From Ferruginibacter sp. HRS2-29 (GTDB lineage Bacteria; Bacteroidota; Bacteroidia; Chitinophagales; Chitinophagaceae): 64,000 bases of DNA. The stretch is taken from the NCBI RefSeq assembly GCF_024343615.1, contig NZ_RJUB01000124.1:1-64000 (forward strand), read 5' to 3'. The position numbers and the translations under genes are program-made. Of this stretch, positions 25,608-34,479 are shown piece by piece; the stretch's first letter is position 1; each line of letters begins with the position of its first letter. The notes below the pieces were generated by a model. It did no database searches and was not told where the DNA came from. It worked only from the letters and a program-made list of their open reading frames with translations.

Positions 25608-26810
25608 ATGAAACTGATGGTAACCATTTTATTGACTGCCGGGTATATGGCAGCCGGCGCACAGGAACTACATGTAGGGGATAGACTGCCGGAAATTAAG
25701 ATAAAGAATATGATTAACGGCCCGGGCAAAAGCCTGTCTGTCGGGCAGCTGAAAGGCAAAGTAACCATTATTGACTTTTGGGCTACCTGGTGCAGCCCCT
25801 GCGTTAGTGCCCTGGGCAAACTTGAGCAATACAAGCGGCAGTTTGGAGATAAACTCGTTGTACTTGCCCTGTCTGATGAAGCAACCGGCAGGCTGAAGCA
25901 GTTTATTCATAACAGGCCTGTGGGCCTTTTAGTGAGTAACGATACTGCCGCAGGCCTGCAAAGGATTTTTCCGCATCGTATCATTCCACATACGGTATTG
26001 ATTGGCATTGACGGAAAAATTAAAGCCATTACCGAGCCGGATAATATCACCCCGGAAATAATAGAACTGGCACTAAACAATGCGCCGTTTGATCTTCCGT
26101 TGAAAAACGACCTGATTAATTTCAGCGTCGAAGAGTATTTTAAAACAGATACTACCGCACAGCAATCTTTTCGTATGCTTCCGCCGGTGGAGGGTTTTGG
26201 CAGTATGAGCAGGCGGTACCCGACAGGTTTTTTTAAGGACAGGCGGATGACCATGGTGAATATGACCATGGACGGCCTCTACAGGCTGGCCTATGACAGG
26301 TCTTATTACCTGCTTAAAAATGAATATGATACAACCGTGCGTTCCTACAAGGATGAAAAAAAGTATTGTGTCGATTTTTGGCTCCCGGTGGGGCAAAGCG
26401 ACCAGTTACTGCCTTATTTTCAGCAAAAGCTGAAAGAACAGTTTTTGGATGTGGAGGCGGTGCCGGAAAAAAGAAAAATGAAAGTGCTGGTAATAAAGGC
26501 AGACAGTACAGCCAGCCAAAAATTAAAAAGCTCCCGCGAATCAAACAACCTGTTTAACGCCGGTGGAAGCCATTTTGAAGGAAATGGTGTGAGGCTGCAA
26601 TCGCTGGCAGAATATATAGAAGATTTCGGGTTGTATGCGGGTAAAGTGATGGACGAAACAGGCTTAACCGGCAGGTACGATATCTTTTTTGAATGGCAGC
26701 CGGAAAAACCAGCTTCCCTGAAAGCAGCTTTTGCCAGCCTTGGCCTGTATTGGGAAGTTGCAGAAAGAGAAGTGGAAATAATGGTGCTGAAAAATAAAAA
26801 CAACCGGTAA
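25608..26810 (+). CDS. TlpA-like thioredoxin protein with DUF3738-type C-terminus
   Basis: The 400-aa protein has a signal peptide (TILLTAGYMAAGAQ). A TlpA/AhpC-TSA thioredoxin domain with active site FWATWCSPC follows near residues 57-65 (CxxC). The C-terminal half has GLTGRYDIFFEWQPEKP and a final EREVEIMVLKN. This is the pattern of the DUF3738/Soli_cterm region often fused to M56 peptidases or TlpA proteins in soil bacteria. It likely acts in periplasmic thiol reduction. It is divergent from the OmpR-type two-component pair (about 130 bp apart). Confidence 0.85.
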   Translation: MKLMVTILLTAGYMAAGAQELHVGDRLPEIKIKNMINGPGKSLSVGQLKGKVTIIDFWATWCSPCVSALGKLEQYKRQFGDKLVVLALSDEATGRLKQFIHNRPVGLLVSNDTAAGLQRIFPHRIIPHTVLIGIDGKIKAITEPDNITPEIIELALNNAPFDLPLKNDLINFSVEEYFKTDTTAQQSFRMLPPVEGFGSMSRRYPTGFFKDRRMTMVNMTMDGLYRLAYDRSYYLLKNEYDTTVRSYKDEKKYCVDFWLPVGQSDQLLPYFQQKLKEQFLDVEAVPEKRKMKVLVIKADSTASQKLKSSRESNNLFNAGGSHFEGNGVRLQSLAEYIEDFGLYAGKVMDETGLTGRYDIFFEWQPEKPASLKAAFASLGLYWEVAEREVEIMVLKNKNNR

Positions 26811-26886
26811 TTCAATCCTTCAAGTGTGCAGGCTTCTATTGATGCAGCCTGCACACTTTATATATTTCCGGGCCCGCGGCGGGGTA

Positions 26887-26953
26887 GGTTCAAGAGGTTC
26901 AAGAGGTTCAACAACGTTTTGAACCTCTTGAACCTTTTAAACCTTTTGAACTA
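26887..26953. repeat. GGTTCAAGA hairpin touching the Lrp gene stop
   Basis: GGTTCAAGA units on the left and TTGAACCTC/TTGAACCTTTT units on the right form a hairpin between 26887 and 26953. The right arm runs into the TAG stop of the Lrp/AsnC gene (26951-26953). It belongs to the GTTCAAAAG minisatellite family. Confidence 0.7.
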
Positions 26954-27424
26954 TTTAAGCAGCTTCAGATCCGGCTGCGCATACTTGTACACTTTAAAAT
27001 AGATCGTCGTCTTGGTCTGGTTTACTCCTTCTATCTTGCTGATGTCGTTTACGAAATTCACCAGGTGATTGTTATCACGGCACATCACATCCACTTCCAG
27101 GTCGTAGTCGCCGGAAGTCATGGCCAGGAAACTGACTTCGGGTAGTTTCGCGATTTTTTGCGCCACTTTCTCCTTGAGCGTAGCCGGCCTTACATACACC
27201 GCTATGTGCGCATAACATCGAAAGCCCACTTTGTCGGGATCCACCCTGCCGATGATGTTGATGGTGCCATCTTCTATCAGTTTGTTGAACCTTGTTCGTA
27301 TAGTACCGATCGATACTTTCAGGCTTTCAGCGATCACGGTGAAAGACATCCTGCCATCTTTTTGCAGAAAAGATAATATCTCGAAGTCAAGGTCATCCAG
27401 CGTTATAGTATCATTTTGCGCCAT
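26951..27424 (-). CDS. Lrp/AsnC-family transcriptional regulator
   Basis: The 157-aa protein has an N-terminal winged HTH (LDDLDFEILSFLQKDGRMSF, then SIGTIRTRFNKLIEDGTI). A RAM/AsnC ligand-binding domain follows (SFLAMTSGDYDLEVDVMCRD, residues about 95-130). It is transcribed away from the pyrimidine catabolic operon across a 115-bp AT-rich gap with a 16-bp palindrome. It is the obvious candidate regulator of that operon, perhaps sensing beta-alanine or another pathway amino acid; this is inference from position. Confidence 0.93.
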   Translation of the reverse strand: MAQNDTITLDDLDFEILSFLQKDGRMSFTVIAESLKVSIGTIRTRFNKLIEDGTINIIGRVDPDKVGFRCYAHIAVYVRPATLKEKVAQKIAKLPEVSFLAMTSGDYDLEVDVMCRDNNHLVNFVNDISKIEGVNQTKTTIYFKVYKYAQPDLKLLK

Positions 27425-27471
27425 TTTAGATAGTCAGGATTTATTTCGAAAAATGAAAATTAAATTTATTT

Positions 27472-27487
27472 TGTATTTTAAAATACA
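27472..27487. promoter_or_regulatory. Perfect 16-bp palindrome, candidate Lrp-family operator
   Basis: TGTATTTTAAAATACA is a perfect inverted repeat in the middle of the divergent gap, 48 bp before one start and 53 bp before the other. AT-rich palindromes of this length are typical of Lrp/AsnC sites. Confidence 0.5.
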
Positions 27488-27539
27488 TTATTTTTAGTTT
27501 TAGCCTAAAATAATGCAAAATCTTTAGTGCGGTAAAATT

Positions 27540-28997
27540 ATGAAATATAATGCAATTCAAAATTATGTTGGTGGAAACTTCACAGATGCTTCTTCCGGCA
27601 GATCGATGGATGTGATATCTCCCATTGATGGTAATCATTTATCTACGGTGCCTTTATCGTCGTCCACCGACCTGGATGCTGCGGTAATGGCCGCAAAAAA
27701 AGCATTTCCTTCCTGGAGCAAAACGCCCATTAAAGAAAGGGTGCAGGTGTTTTTTAAATATAAGACACTGTTGGAAAAAAACCTGAAAGAGCTGGCGGAA
27801 TTGTGCAGTGAAGAAAACGGGAAAACCTATAGTGAATCGGTTGCAGAAATAGAAAAATGCATCGAGCTTACGGAGTTTGCTACGTCGCTGCCCCAACTGG
27901 TTACCGGCGAAATACTTGAAGTGAGCAAAGGCGTGGAATGCCGCACGGAGCATGTACCGCTTGGTGTGGTGGCATCCATCGTGCCCTTCAATTTTCCAAG
28001 TATGGTGCCCAACTGGACCTTACCCAACGCCATCGCATTGGGCAATTGCATGATCATGAAGCCATCGGAAAAAGTGCCGCTCAGTGTAGGTCGGCTGGCG
28101 GAATTACTCAAAGAAGCAGGTTTGCCGGATGGGGTGTTTAATGTGGTGCATGGCGATGTAGAGATCGTGAACGCAATCTGCGATCATCCGGATATAGAAG
28201 CGGTGTCGTTCGTAGGTTCTACCAAAGTGGCGAAGATCGTTTACCAGCGTGCCACTTCAAATTACAAACGTTGCCTGGCATTGGGTGGAGCAAAAAATCA
28301 CCTCATGGTGTTGCCGGATGCGATACCGGGAATGACGGCGCAGAATGTGGCGGCCAGCATGAGTGGCTGTGCAGGCCAGCGTTGTATGGCAGCGAGTGCT
28401 ATGATAGGTGTAGGAAATGTGGATGCCATCATTGATAAGATCTGCGAAGAAGCAAGAAAAATAGTGCCGGGCGAAAACCTGGGAGCCGTGATCAATAAAG
28501 AATCACAGCAAAGGATCGAGCGATTTATCAGCGAAGCGGAAAAAGACGGCGCGAAGATCCTGGTCGATGGCCGTAATACAAAAGTGGCCGGTAAAGAAAA
28601 CGGAACGTACGTTGGGCCAACGGTGATTGATTTTGTAAAGCCGGGAATGAGCGTCGCTACCGAAGAGATTTTCGGGCCGGTGATCTCCATCATGCGAACC
28701 AATACGGTAGATGAAGCCCTGGCAATTGAAAACGCCAATCCTTATGGAAATGCAGCCAGCGTATTTACGCAGAATGGTGGTATGGCACGCTACATCATTG
28801 ATCGCGCCAGCGCGGGAATGATCGGTGTAAATGTCGGCGTACCCGTTCCCCGTGAGCCTTTCAGCTTTGGCGGCTGGAACGAAAGCAAATTCGGCGTAGG
28901 CGATATCACCGGGAAAAGCTCGATAGAATTCTGGACGAAATTAAAAAAATCAACCACCAAATGGAACGCGGAAGCGGGAGTGAACTGGATGAGTTGA
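27540..28997 (+). CDS. mmsA: CoA-acylating (methyl)malonate-semialdehyde dehydrogenase
   Basis: The 485-aa protein is an aldehyde dehydrogenase with the MmsA-specific catalytic segment MSGCAGQRCMAASAMIG near residue 275-290 (Cys in QRCMA). NAD-binding FVGSTKVA lies near 225, and VPVPREPFSFGGWNESKFG near the C-terminus. The family oxidises malonate or methylmalonate semialdehyde to acetyl- or propionyl-CoA with CO2 release. As the first gene of the pyrimidine operon it most likely handles malonate semialdehyde from beta-alanine; valine or inositol catabolism genes are not nearby. Confidence 0.93.
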   Translation: MKYNAIQNYVGGNFTDASSGRSMDVISPIDGNHLSTVPLSSSTDLDAAVMAAKKAFPSWSKTPIKERVQVFFKYKTLLEKNLKELAELCSEENGKTYSESVAEIEKCIELTEFATSLPQLVTGEILEVSKGVECRTEHVPLGVVASIVPFNFPSMVPNWTLPNAIALGNCMIMKPSEKVPLSVGRLAELLKEAGLPDGVFNVVHGDVEIVNAICDHPDIEAVSFVGSTKVAKIVYQRATSNYKRCLALGGAKNHLMVLPDAIPGMTAQNVAASMSGCAGQRCMAASAMIGVGNVDAIIDKICEEARKIVPGENLGAVINKESQQRIERFISEAEKDGAKILVDGRNTKVAGKENGTYVGPTVIDFVKPGMSVATEEIFGPVISIMRTNTVDEALAIENANPYGNAASVFTQNGGMARYIIDRASAGMIGVNVGVPVPREPFSFGGWNESKFGVGDITGKSSIEFWTKLKKSTTKWNAEAGVNWMS

Positions 28998-29064
28998 CCC
29001 CTGACCCCTAAAGGGGCAACTAAGATTAAACTTTTAACATCAATGAACTTTTTTAAATATTGTT

Positions 29065-30483
29065 ATGTCAAATACAACTTTAATACAAGAGCAAATCAAC
29101 AAAACTAACAAACCAAATCCCCCCTTGGGGGGTGGGGGGGCTGGAGCTGCAGTTGTCAAGGACAATATGGATTATACGCTCTTCAGCTGGAGCAAACAAA
29201 AAGGCCATAACCCCATCGCGGTTAAATACGCCGAAGGTGTTTATCTCTATGATTACGATGATAAAAAATACATCGACTTCAGCAGTGGATTGATGAACGT
29301 AAACATAGGCCATGGCAATCAGCGTATAACCCAGGCCGTTATGAAGCAGATGCAGGAAGTAGCTTATGTTACGCCGAGTTGTGTTACAAAAGTGAGAGGA
29401 GAGTTGGGCAAAAAACTGGCGGAAATTTGCCCGGGAGATCTCAACAAATCCTTCTTCACATTATGCGGTGCCACCAGTATCGAAAATGCCATCAAGCTGG
29501 CGCGGTTGTATACAGGCCGTCATAAGATATTAACGCGTTACCAGTCTTATCACGGTTCTTCCAATGGCGCTATGACCGCCAGCGGTGATCCACGTAAGCT
29601 TCCGGTAGATAGCCAGCAGGCGCCCAACTTCGTACACTTCGATCTGCCTTATTTGTATCGCTGGGAATATGGCGAGGAAAATTTGCTGAAAGAAACCGTC
29701 GCCAGCCTCGAAAGAGTGATCGCTTACGAAGGCCCTGCAAACATTGCGGCAATTTTACTGGAGGGCGAAAGTGGTTCTTCCGGTTGCCTTCAATATCCGA
29801 AAGGATACCTGAAAGCGGTTCGGGAGATCTGCGATAAAAATGGTATATTACTCATCATGGATGAGGTGATGAGCGGCTTTGGCCGTACCGGTAAATGGTT
29901 TGGCTTTGAAAATCACGGTATCATCCCCGATATGATAGCGATGGCAAAAGGGCTTACCTGCGGATATCTCCCATTCGGCTGCCTGCAGGTGAGTGATAAG
30001 ATATCAGCGAAATTTGATGATACGGTATTGGCGCTCGGGCTCACGTATTCCGCTCACCCGGTGAGCTGCGCTGCCGCACTCGAAACATTGAAAATTTATG
30101 AAGACGAAGGCCTGATAGAAAACACGGTTGCGATGAGCAAATATGTAAACGAACAGGTGGAGCTATTAAAACAAAAACACCCCAGCATCGGCGATTTCAG
30201 GAATACAGGGCTTTTAGGTTGCATCGAACTGGTGAAAAACCGTGACACGAAAGAGCCGATGGCTCCATTCAATGCAAAGCCGGACGAAATGCTGGTGATG
30301 AATAAAGTGGCCGCAAAGATCCGTGAACTGGGCATGTATACGTTTGTGCGCTGGAGTTATATATTTATTGCACCGCCATTGTGTGTTACCAAAGAGCAGA
30401 TAGATGAAGGGCTGGCTATCATAAGTGAGGCGATTACTATTGCTGATGAAAGCCTCCCCAACCCCTCCAAAGGAGGGGCTTAA
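29065..30483 (+). CDS. Class III aminotransferase, probable beta-alanine:pyruvate type
   Basis: The 472-aa PLP enzyme has the PLP-contacting Asp in LLIMDEVMSGFGRTGKWFG and the Schiff-base Lys in MIAMAKGLTCGYLPFG near residue 300. The fold and length match beta-alanine or omega-amino-acid:pyruvate aminotransferases, which yield malonate semialdehyde. It follows mmsA by 67 bp. Both ends contain repeat-derived residues: NPPLGGGGAG near residue 18-27, and LPNPSKGGA at the very C-terminus are encoded by a C-run/G-run palindrome. Confidence 0.9.
   Translation: MSNTTLIQEQINKTNKPNPPLGGGGAGAAVVKDNMDYTLFSWSKQKGHNPIAVKYAEGVYLYDYDDKKYIDFSSGLMNVNIGHGNQRITQAVMKQMQEVAYVTPSCVTKVRGELGKKLAEICPGDLNKSFFTLCGATSIENAIKLARLYTGRHKILTRYQSYHGSSNGAMTASGDPRKLPVDSQQAPNFVHFDLPYLYRWEYGEENLLKETVASLERVIAYEGPANIAAILLEGESGSSGCLQYPKGYLKAVREICDKNGILLIMDEVMSGFGRTGKWFGFENHGIIPDMIAMAKGLTCGYLPFGCLQVSDKISAKFDDTVLALGLTYSAHPVSCAAALETLKIYEDEGLIENTVAMSKYVNEQVELLKQKHPSIGDFRNTGLLGCIELVKNRDTKEPMAPFNAKPDEMLVMNKVAAKIRELGMYTFVRWSYIFIAPPLCVTKEQIDEGLAIISEAITIADESLPNPSKGGA
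29115..29150. repeat. C-run/G-run palindrome in the aminotransferase 5' end
   Basis: AATCCCCCCTTGGGGGGTGG encodes NPPLGGGG in frame. The related sequence AACCCCTCCAAAGGAGGGG occurs at 30461-30479, encoding the C-terminus, and CCCCCTTGGGGG at 30549 encodes part of the next N-terminus. Confidence 0.75.
30453..30483. repeat. CCCCTCC/GGAGGGG palindrome at the aminotransferase stop
   Basis: AGCCTCCCCAACCCCTCCAA followed by AGGAGGGGCT encodes the last residues, SLPNPSKGGA, and ends at the TAA. It is a hairpin that could form over the stop codon. Confidence 0.75.
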
Positions 30484-30504
30484 CCACCATATTTCAAGAC
30501 CCGG

Positions 30505-32001
30505 ATGTTAATGCCTGACTCAACAGCTAAAATATTGACCGCTGCCAGTTCCCCCTTGGGGGATCAGGCGGCTTCATCCCTGATCAACGAGGATCTTGCG
30601 CCCATTCCGCAAAACAAGCGGAGCTGGGGTACATGGAACTATGCGGCCCTGTGGATCAGCATGTGCCTGTGCATTCCTACGTACCTGCTCGCGGGTTCGT
30701 TGATAAAAGGCGGGATGAACTGGTGGCAGGCGATCCTTACCATCCTCATTGGAAATGTAGTGGTGTTGATCCCCATGATATTGAATGGCCATGCCGGCGC
30801 TAAATATGGAATTCCATTCCCCGTTTTTGCAAGAGCGAGTTTTGGTACAAAAGGCGCCAACATCCCGGCAATGCTCAGGGCGATAGTAGCCTGCGGTTGG
30901 TTTGGTATACAGACATGGATCGGCGGCGACTCCATTTACAAGATGCTCGTGCTTTGGTTCCCTTCTCTCGGCACATTACCACAGATCTTTCCCGATTCAT
31001 TCGGCCTGGCAACCGGCCCGGCCATCTGCTTTTTTCTCTTCTGGCTGCTGAACATGTGGGTGATCTACCTGGGTGTCGACAGCATAAAAAAATTACTGGT
31101 CTTCAAAGCATTCTTCCTGCCATTGGCTGCACTGGCGCTGCTTTTCTGGGCAATATCATCCGCCAATGGGTTGGGGAATATATTAAATCAAACATCTTCC
31201 TTTGTTTCTTCAAAAGAATTCTTCAGGTTCTTTTTTCCGGCACTAACCGGTGTGGTGGGCTTCTGGGCAACGGTTTCGTTAAACATCACTGATTTTACGC
31301 GTTATGCAAAAAATCAAAAAGCGCAGATCAACGGACAGATCATTGGCCTTCCCCCGTCCATGACATTGTTTTCTTTTATCGCCATCGTGGTTACCCTGTC
31401 CACCACCATCATTTACCAGAATACCATCTGGGATCCCATGGAACTGGCAGGGCATTTTACCAATAAACTACTCATCAGTTTTGTGATGGTCGCCATCGCG
31501 ATCTCTACACTTGCTACCAACATCGCAGCAAATATTGTGAGCCCGGCAAATGATTTTGCAAACCTTGCTCCCGCAAAGATAAATTTCCGCACCGGCGGAT
31601 ATATCACCGGCATCATCGGCATACTGATCTTTCCCTGGAAACTGATCGCCGATCCCAATGGTTATATTTTTACCTGGCTCATCGCATACTCCAGCCTGCT
31701 CGGTCCTGTTGGAGGCATTATGATAGCAGATTATTTTTTTATCAGGAAACAACAGCTTGCAGTAGATGAATTGTACAGCCACAAAGGAATGTATGGATTT
31801 GGCAACGGCTACAACAACGTAGCGTTGATCGCATTGGTGCTGGGTATATTGCCCAACGTTCCCGGTTTTCTGCTGCAGATAAAAGTCATCTCCGCCACCG
31901 CATTTCCCCAGTGGATTGCGCATTTATATAATTATGCGTGGTTTGTGGGTTTTGCCGTGAGTGGAATAGTTTATTGGCTCTTGATGAAAAGAAAAAGTTA
32001 A
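30505..32001 (+). CDS. NCS1-family nucleobase permease
   Basis: The 498-aa protein has about 12 hydrophobic helices. The family pattern appears in SWGTWNYAALWISMCLCIPT (helix 1), FGIQTWIGGDSIYKML (helix 3) and SLNITDFTRYAKN (helix 6-7). NCS1 carriers import uracil, allantoin, hydantoin or cytosine with Na+ or H+. The position between the aminotransferase and dihydropyrimidinase genes points to uracil or a dihydropyrimidine. Two close ATGs (30505 and 30511) are possible starts. A C-run/G-run repeat (about 30546-30565) encodes SSPLGD near the N-terminus. Confidence 0.9.
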   Translation: MLMPDSTAKILTAASSPLGDQAASSLINEDLAPIPQNKRSWGTWNYAALWISMCLCIPTYLLAGSLIKGGMNWWQAILTILIGNVVVLIPMILNGHAGAKYGIPFPVFARASFGTKGANIPAMLRAIVACGWFGIQTWIGGDSIYKMLVLWFPSLGTLPQIFPDSFGLATGPAICFFLFWLLNMWVIYLGVDSIKKLLVFKAFFLPLAALALLFWAISSANGLGNILNQTSSFVSSKEFFRFFFPALTGVVGFWATVSLNITDFTRYAKNQKAQINGQIIGLPPSMTLFSFIAIVVTLSTTIIYQNTIWDPMELAGHFTNKLLISFVMVAIAISTLATNIAANIVSPANDFANLAPAKINFRTGGYITGIIGILIFPWKLIADPNGYIFTWLIAYSSLLGPVGGIMIADYFFIRKQQLAVDELYSHKGMYGFGNGYNNVALIALVLGILPNVPGFLLQIKVISATAFPQWIAHLYNYAWFVGFAVSGIVYWLLMKRKS

Positions 32002-32093
32002 CCGGCATATTTTTCCTGATGAAAATGTTTCAAGGAAAGGCGCAGAGAAAACAAAGGGCAAAGAAAGAGAAAAAAGCAAATAAAAATTATGGT

Positions 32094-33476
32094 ATGTCAG
32101 TATTGATCAAAAACGGAAGGATTATAACAGCTACGGACGATTATATCGCCGATATTTTCATTGAAGGGGAAACCATCAGGTCTATCGGGAAAAAACTGGA
32201 CGTGAAAGCCGATAAAGAAATTGATGCTACAGGTAAACTTGTTTTTCCGGGTGGCATAGATCCGCATGTGCATCTCGATATGCCATTCATGGGCACTTTC
32301 AGCAGCGATAGTTACGAAACCGGCACCCGTGCTGCATTGTACGGCGGTACTACCATGCTCATAGATTTTATTTTACAAAAACAAGGCAATACCCTTAAAG
32401 ATGCTTTAAAAGAATGGAAAGGCAGAAGTGATCACAATTGCGTGGGAGATTATAGTTTCCACATGGCCGTTACGGATTTTAACGACAACACCAAAAAAGA
32501 GATCCGCCATTTTATTGAAGAAGAAGGGATCACTTCGTTTAAAACCTTCATGGCTTATAAAGGTGCATTGATGATCGATGATCGCCAGATGATCGGGTTG
32601 ATGGAAGAAGTGAAACAGCATGGCGGGTTGATAAATGTACATGCTACTAATGGCGACATGATCGATTACCTTACTCAAAAAAACCGGGAAGAAGGAAAGC
32701 TGGCTCCGCTTTATCATTATCTCTCGCAGCCCGAAGTGACGGAGGCCGAAGCCAGTGAACGTTTTGTAGACATGATCAATTATACAAAATGCCCGGGCTA
32801 CATTGTACACCTTACCTGCGAAGGTGCACTGAATGCAGTTCGCAACGCCACCCGCCGCAATCAGAAAGTGTTTGTAGAAACCTGCATACAGTACCTGATC
32901 CTTGATGCATCCTTGTATGAAAAAGATTTTGAAGGGGCCAAATGGGTGATGAGCCCGCCGCTCCGCGAAAAGAAAGACCAGGAGACTTTGTGGGCGGGCA
33001 TCAATCAGGGTATTGTAAATGTGGTGGCCACAGATCATTGTCCATTCATGTGGGAACAAAAACTGATGGGACGTGATGATTTCAGTAAGATACCAAATGG
33101 GCATCCGGCAGTAGAAAACAGGATGGAGCTATTGTATAGCGAAGGAGTAGCGAAAGGCCGCATCACGCTCAACAAATTTGTGGAAGTTGCGTGTACAAAT
33201 CCGGCAAAAATATTCGGCATGTTCCCCCGCAAGGGAACGATCGCTGTCGGGAGCGATGCAGATATCGTGCTCTTCGATCCCAATGAAAAACATTCACTCT
33301 CTGCGGCTACACACCACATGAATGTAGATTATAGTGGCTATGAAGGCTGGGAAGTAACAGGCAAAGTGAAAACGGTTTTGTTGCGTGGTACGATCGCTAT
33401 TGATAATAACGAATGCCTGATCGGTAAAGGGTTTGGTAAATTCATTAAAAGAAATAAGGTTTCACAGGTAATTTAA
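32094..33476 (+). CDS. hydA: Dihydropyrimidinase (D-hydantoinase)
   Basis: The start at 32094 (MSVLIKNGRIITATDDYIAD) gives the standard N-terminus; an upstream in-frame extension runs back over the end of the permease gene and is rich in Lys. The 460-aa enzyme shows the metal ligands HVHLD in GGIDPHVHLDMPF, the carboxylated Lys in FMAYKGALMID, and His residues in VHATNGD and VHLTCEG. The final Asp is in VATDHCPF. It opens dihydrouracil to N-carbamoyl-beta-alanine. Gap to the permease stop is 92 bp. Confidence 0.94.
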   Translation: MSVLIKNGRIITATDDYIADIFIEGETIRSIGKKLDVKADKEIDATGKLVFPGGIDPHVHLDMPFMGTFSSDSYETGTRAALYGGTTMLIDFILQKQGNTLKDALKEWKGRSDHNCVGDYSFHMAVTDFNDNTKKEIRHFIEEEGITSFKTFMAYKGALMIDDRQMIGLMEEVKQHGGLINVHATNGDMIDYLTQKNREEGKLAPLYHYLSQPEVTEAEASERFVDMINYTKCPGYIVHLTCEGALNAVRNATRRNQKVFVETCIQYLILDASLYEKDFEGAKWVMSPPLREKKDQETLWAGINQGIVNVVATDHCPFMWEQKLMGRDDFSKIPNGHPAVENRMELLYSEGVAKGRITLNKFVEVACTNPAKIFGMFPRKGTIAVGSDADIVLFDPNEKHSLSAATHHMNVDYSGYEGWEVTGKVKTVLLRGTIAIDNNECLIGKGFGKFIKRNKVSQVI

Positions 33477-33546
33477 TTTCACTCTGGAGAACTCTGCGTA
33501 AACTCCGTTTTCTCTGTTCTCTGCGGTAAAAAATCAAATTTTACAA

Positions 33547-34413
33547 ATGCCAAGATTAGTAAAGTCAGGACTCATTCAGATGTCGCTTCCCAAAACGGAA
33601 GGCGAAGGAACGATCGCGGAGATCATGCAGGCGATGGAAGAAAAACACATTCCGTTGATTGAAGAGGCGGGCAGACAAGGTGTGCAGATATTGTGTTTCC
33701 AGGAAATATTCAACACGCCGTATTTCTGTCCCGGGCAGGATGCGGCCTGGTACGCTTCCGCAGAAACTGTTCCCGGGCCAACCACTGACCGTATGGCTGC
33801 TTACGCAAAAAAATACAACATGGTTATCATCGTTCCTGTTTATGAAAAAGAACAGGCCGGGGTGTTGTACAATACAGCAGCAGTGATAGATGCCGATGGC
33901 ACTTATCTCGGCAAGTACCGGAAGAATCATATTCCGCATACGGGCGGCTTCTGGGAAAAATTCTTTTTCAAACCCGGAAACCTTGGTTATCCGGTATTTG
34001 AAACGAAGTATGCCAAAGTGGGAGTATACATCTGTTACGACCGCCACTTCCCCGACGGGGCAAGATGCCTCGGGCTGAATGGCGCGGAAATAGTTTACAA
34101 TCCTTCGGCGACAACTGTTGGCCAGTCGCAGTATTTATGGAAACTCGAACAGCCTGCACATGCCGTTGCTAACGGTTATTTTATGGGATGTATCAATCGT
34201 GTAGGTACAGAAGCGCCATGGAACCTCGGCAGGTTTTATGGCACTTCTTATTTTGTAAACCCTTTGGGGGAGATCATCGCAAGCGCATCGGAAGACAAAG
34301 ACGAATTGCTGGTGGCAGAATTTGATCTCGACGTGATTGAGCAGGTACGCAGCAAATGGCAATTCTTCCGCGATCGTCGTCCGGAAACTTATGGAAAAAT
34401 AACAGAATTATAG
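33547..34413 (+). CDS. Nitrilase-fold N-carbamoyl-beta-alanine hydrolase
   Basis: The 288-aa protein carries the E-K-C triad of the nitrilase superfamily: Glu in LCFQEIFNTPYF, Lys in GKYRKNHIP and Cys in VGVYICYDRHFPD. The sequence around them (FFKPGNLGYPVF, RRPETYGKITEL) fits beta-ureidopropionase or N-carbamoylputrescine amidase. Its place between dihydropyrimidinase and preTA supports the beta-ureidopropionase activity: N-carbamoyl-beta-alanine to beta-alanine, CO2 and ammonia. A gap of 66 bp separates it from preT. Confidence 0.92.
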   Translation: MPRLVKSGLIQMSLPKTEGEGTIAEIMQAMEEKHIPLIEEAGRQGVQILCFQEIFNTPYFCPGQDAAWYASAETVPGPTTDRMAAYAKKYNMVIIVPVYEKEQAGVLYNTAAVIDADGTYLGKYRKNHIPHTGGFWEKFFFKPGNLGYPVFETKYAKVGVYICYDRHFPDGARCLGLNGAEIVYNPSATTVGQSQYLWKLEQPAHAVANGYFMGCINRVGTEAPWNLGRFYGTSYFVNPLGEIIASASEDKDELLVAEFDLDVIEQVRSKWQFFRDRRPETYGKITEL

Positions 34414-34479
34414 TTTAGAGCTTAGCGTTTAGGAGTACTTAAATGCTAAACTCTAATCTCTGATCCCTAAACTTTTTAT

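Noticed and set aside
31938-33476. Longer dihydropyrimidinase with a 52-residue Lys-rich extension
   Set aside because: The extension overlaps the end of the permease gene and the family N-terminus begins at 32094.
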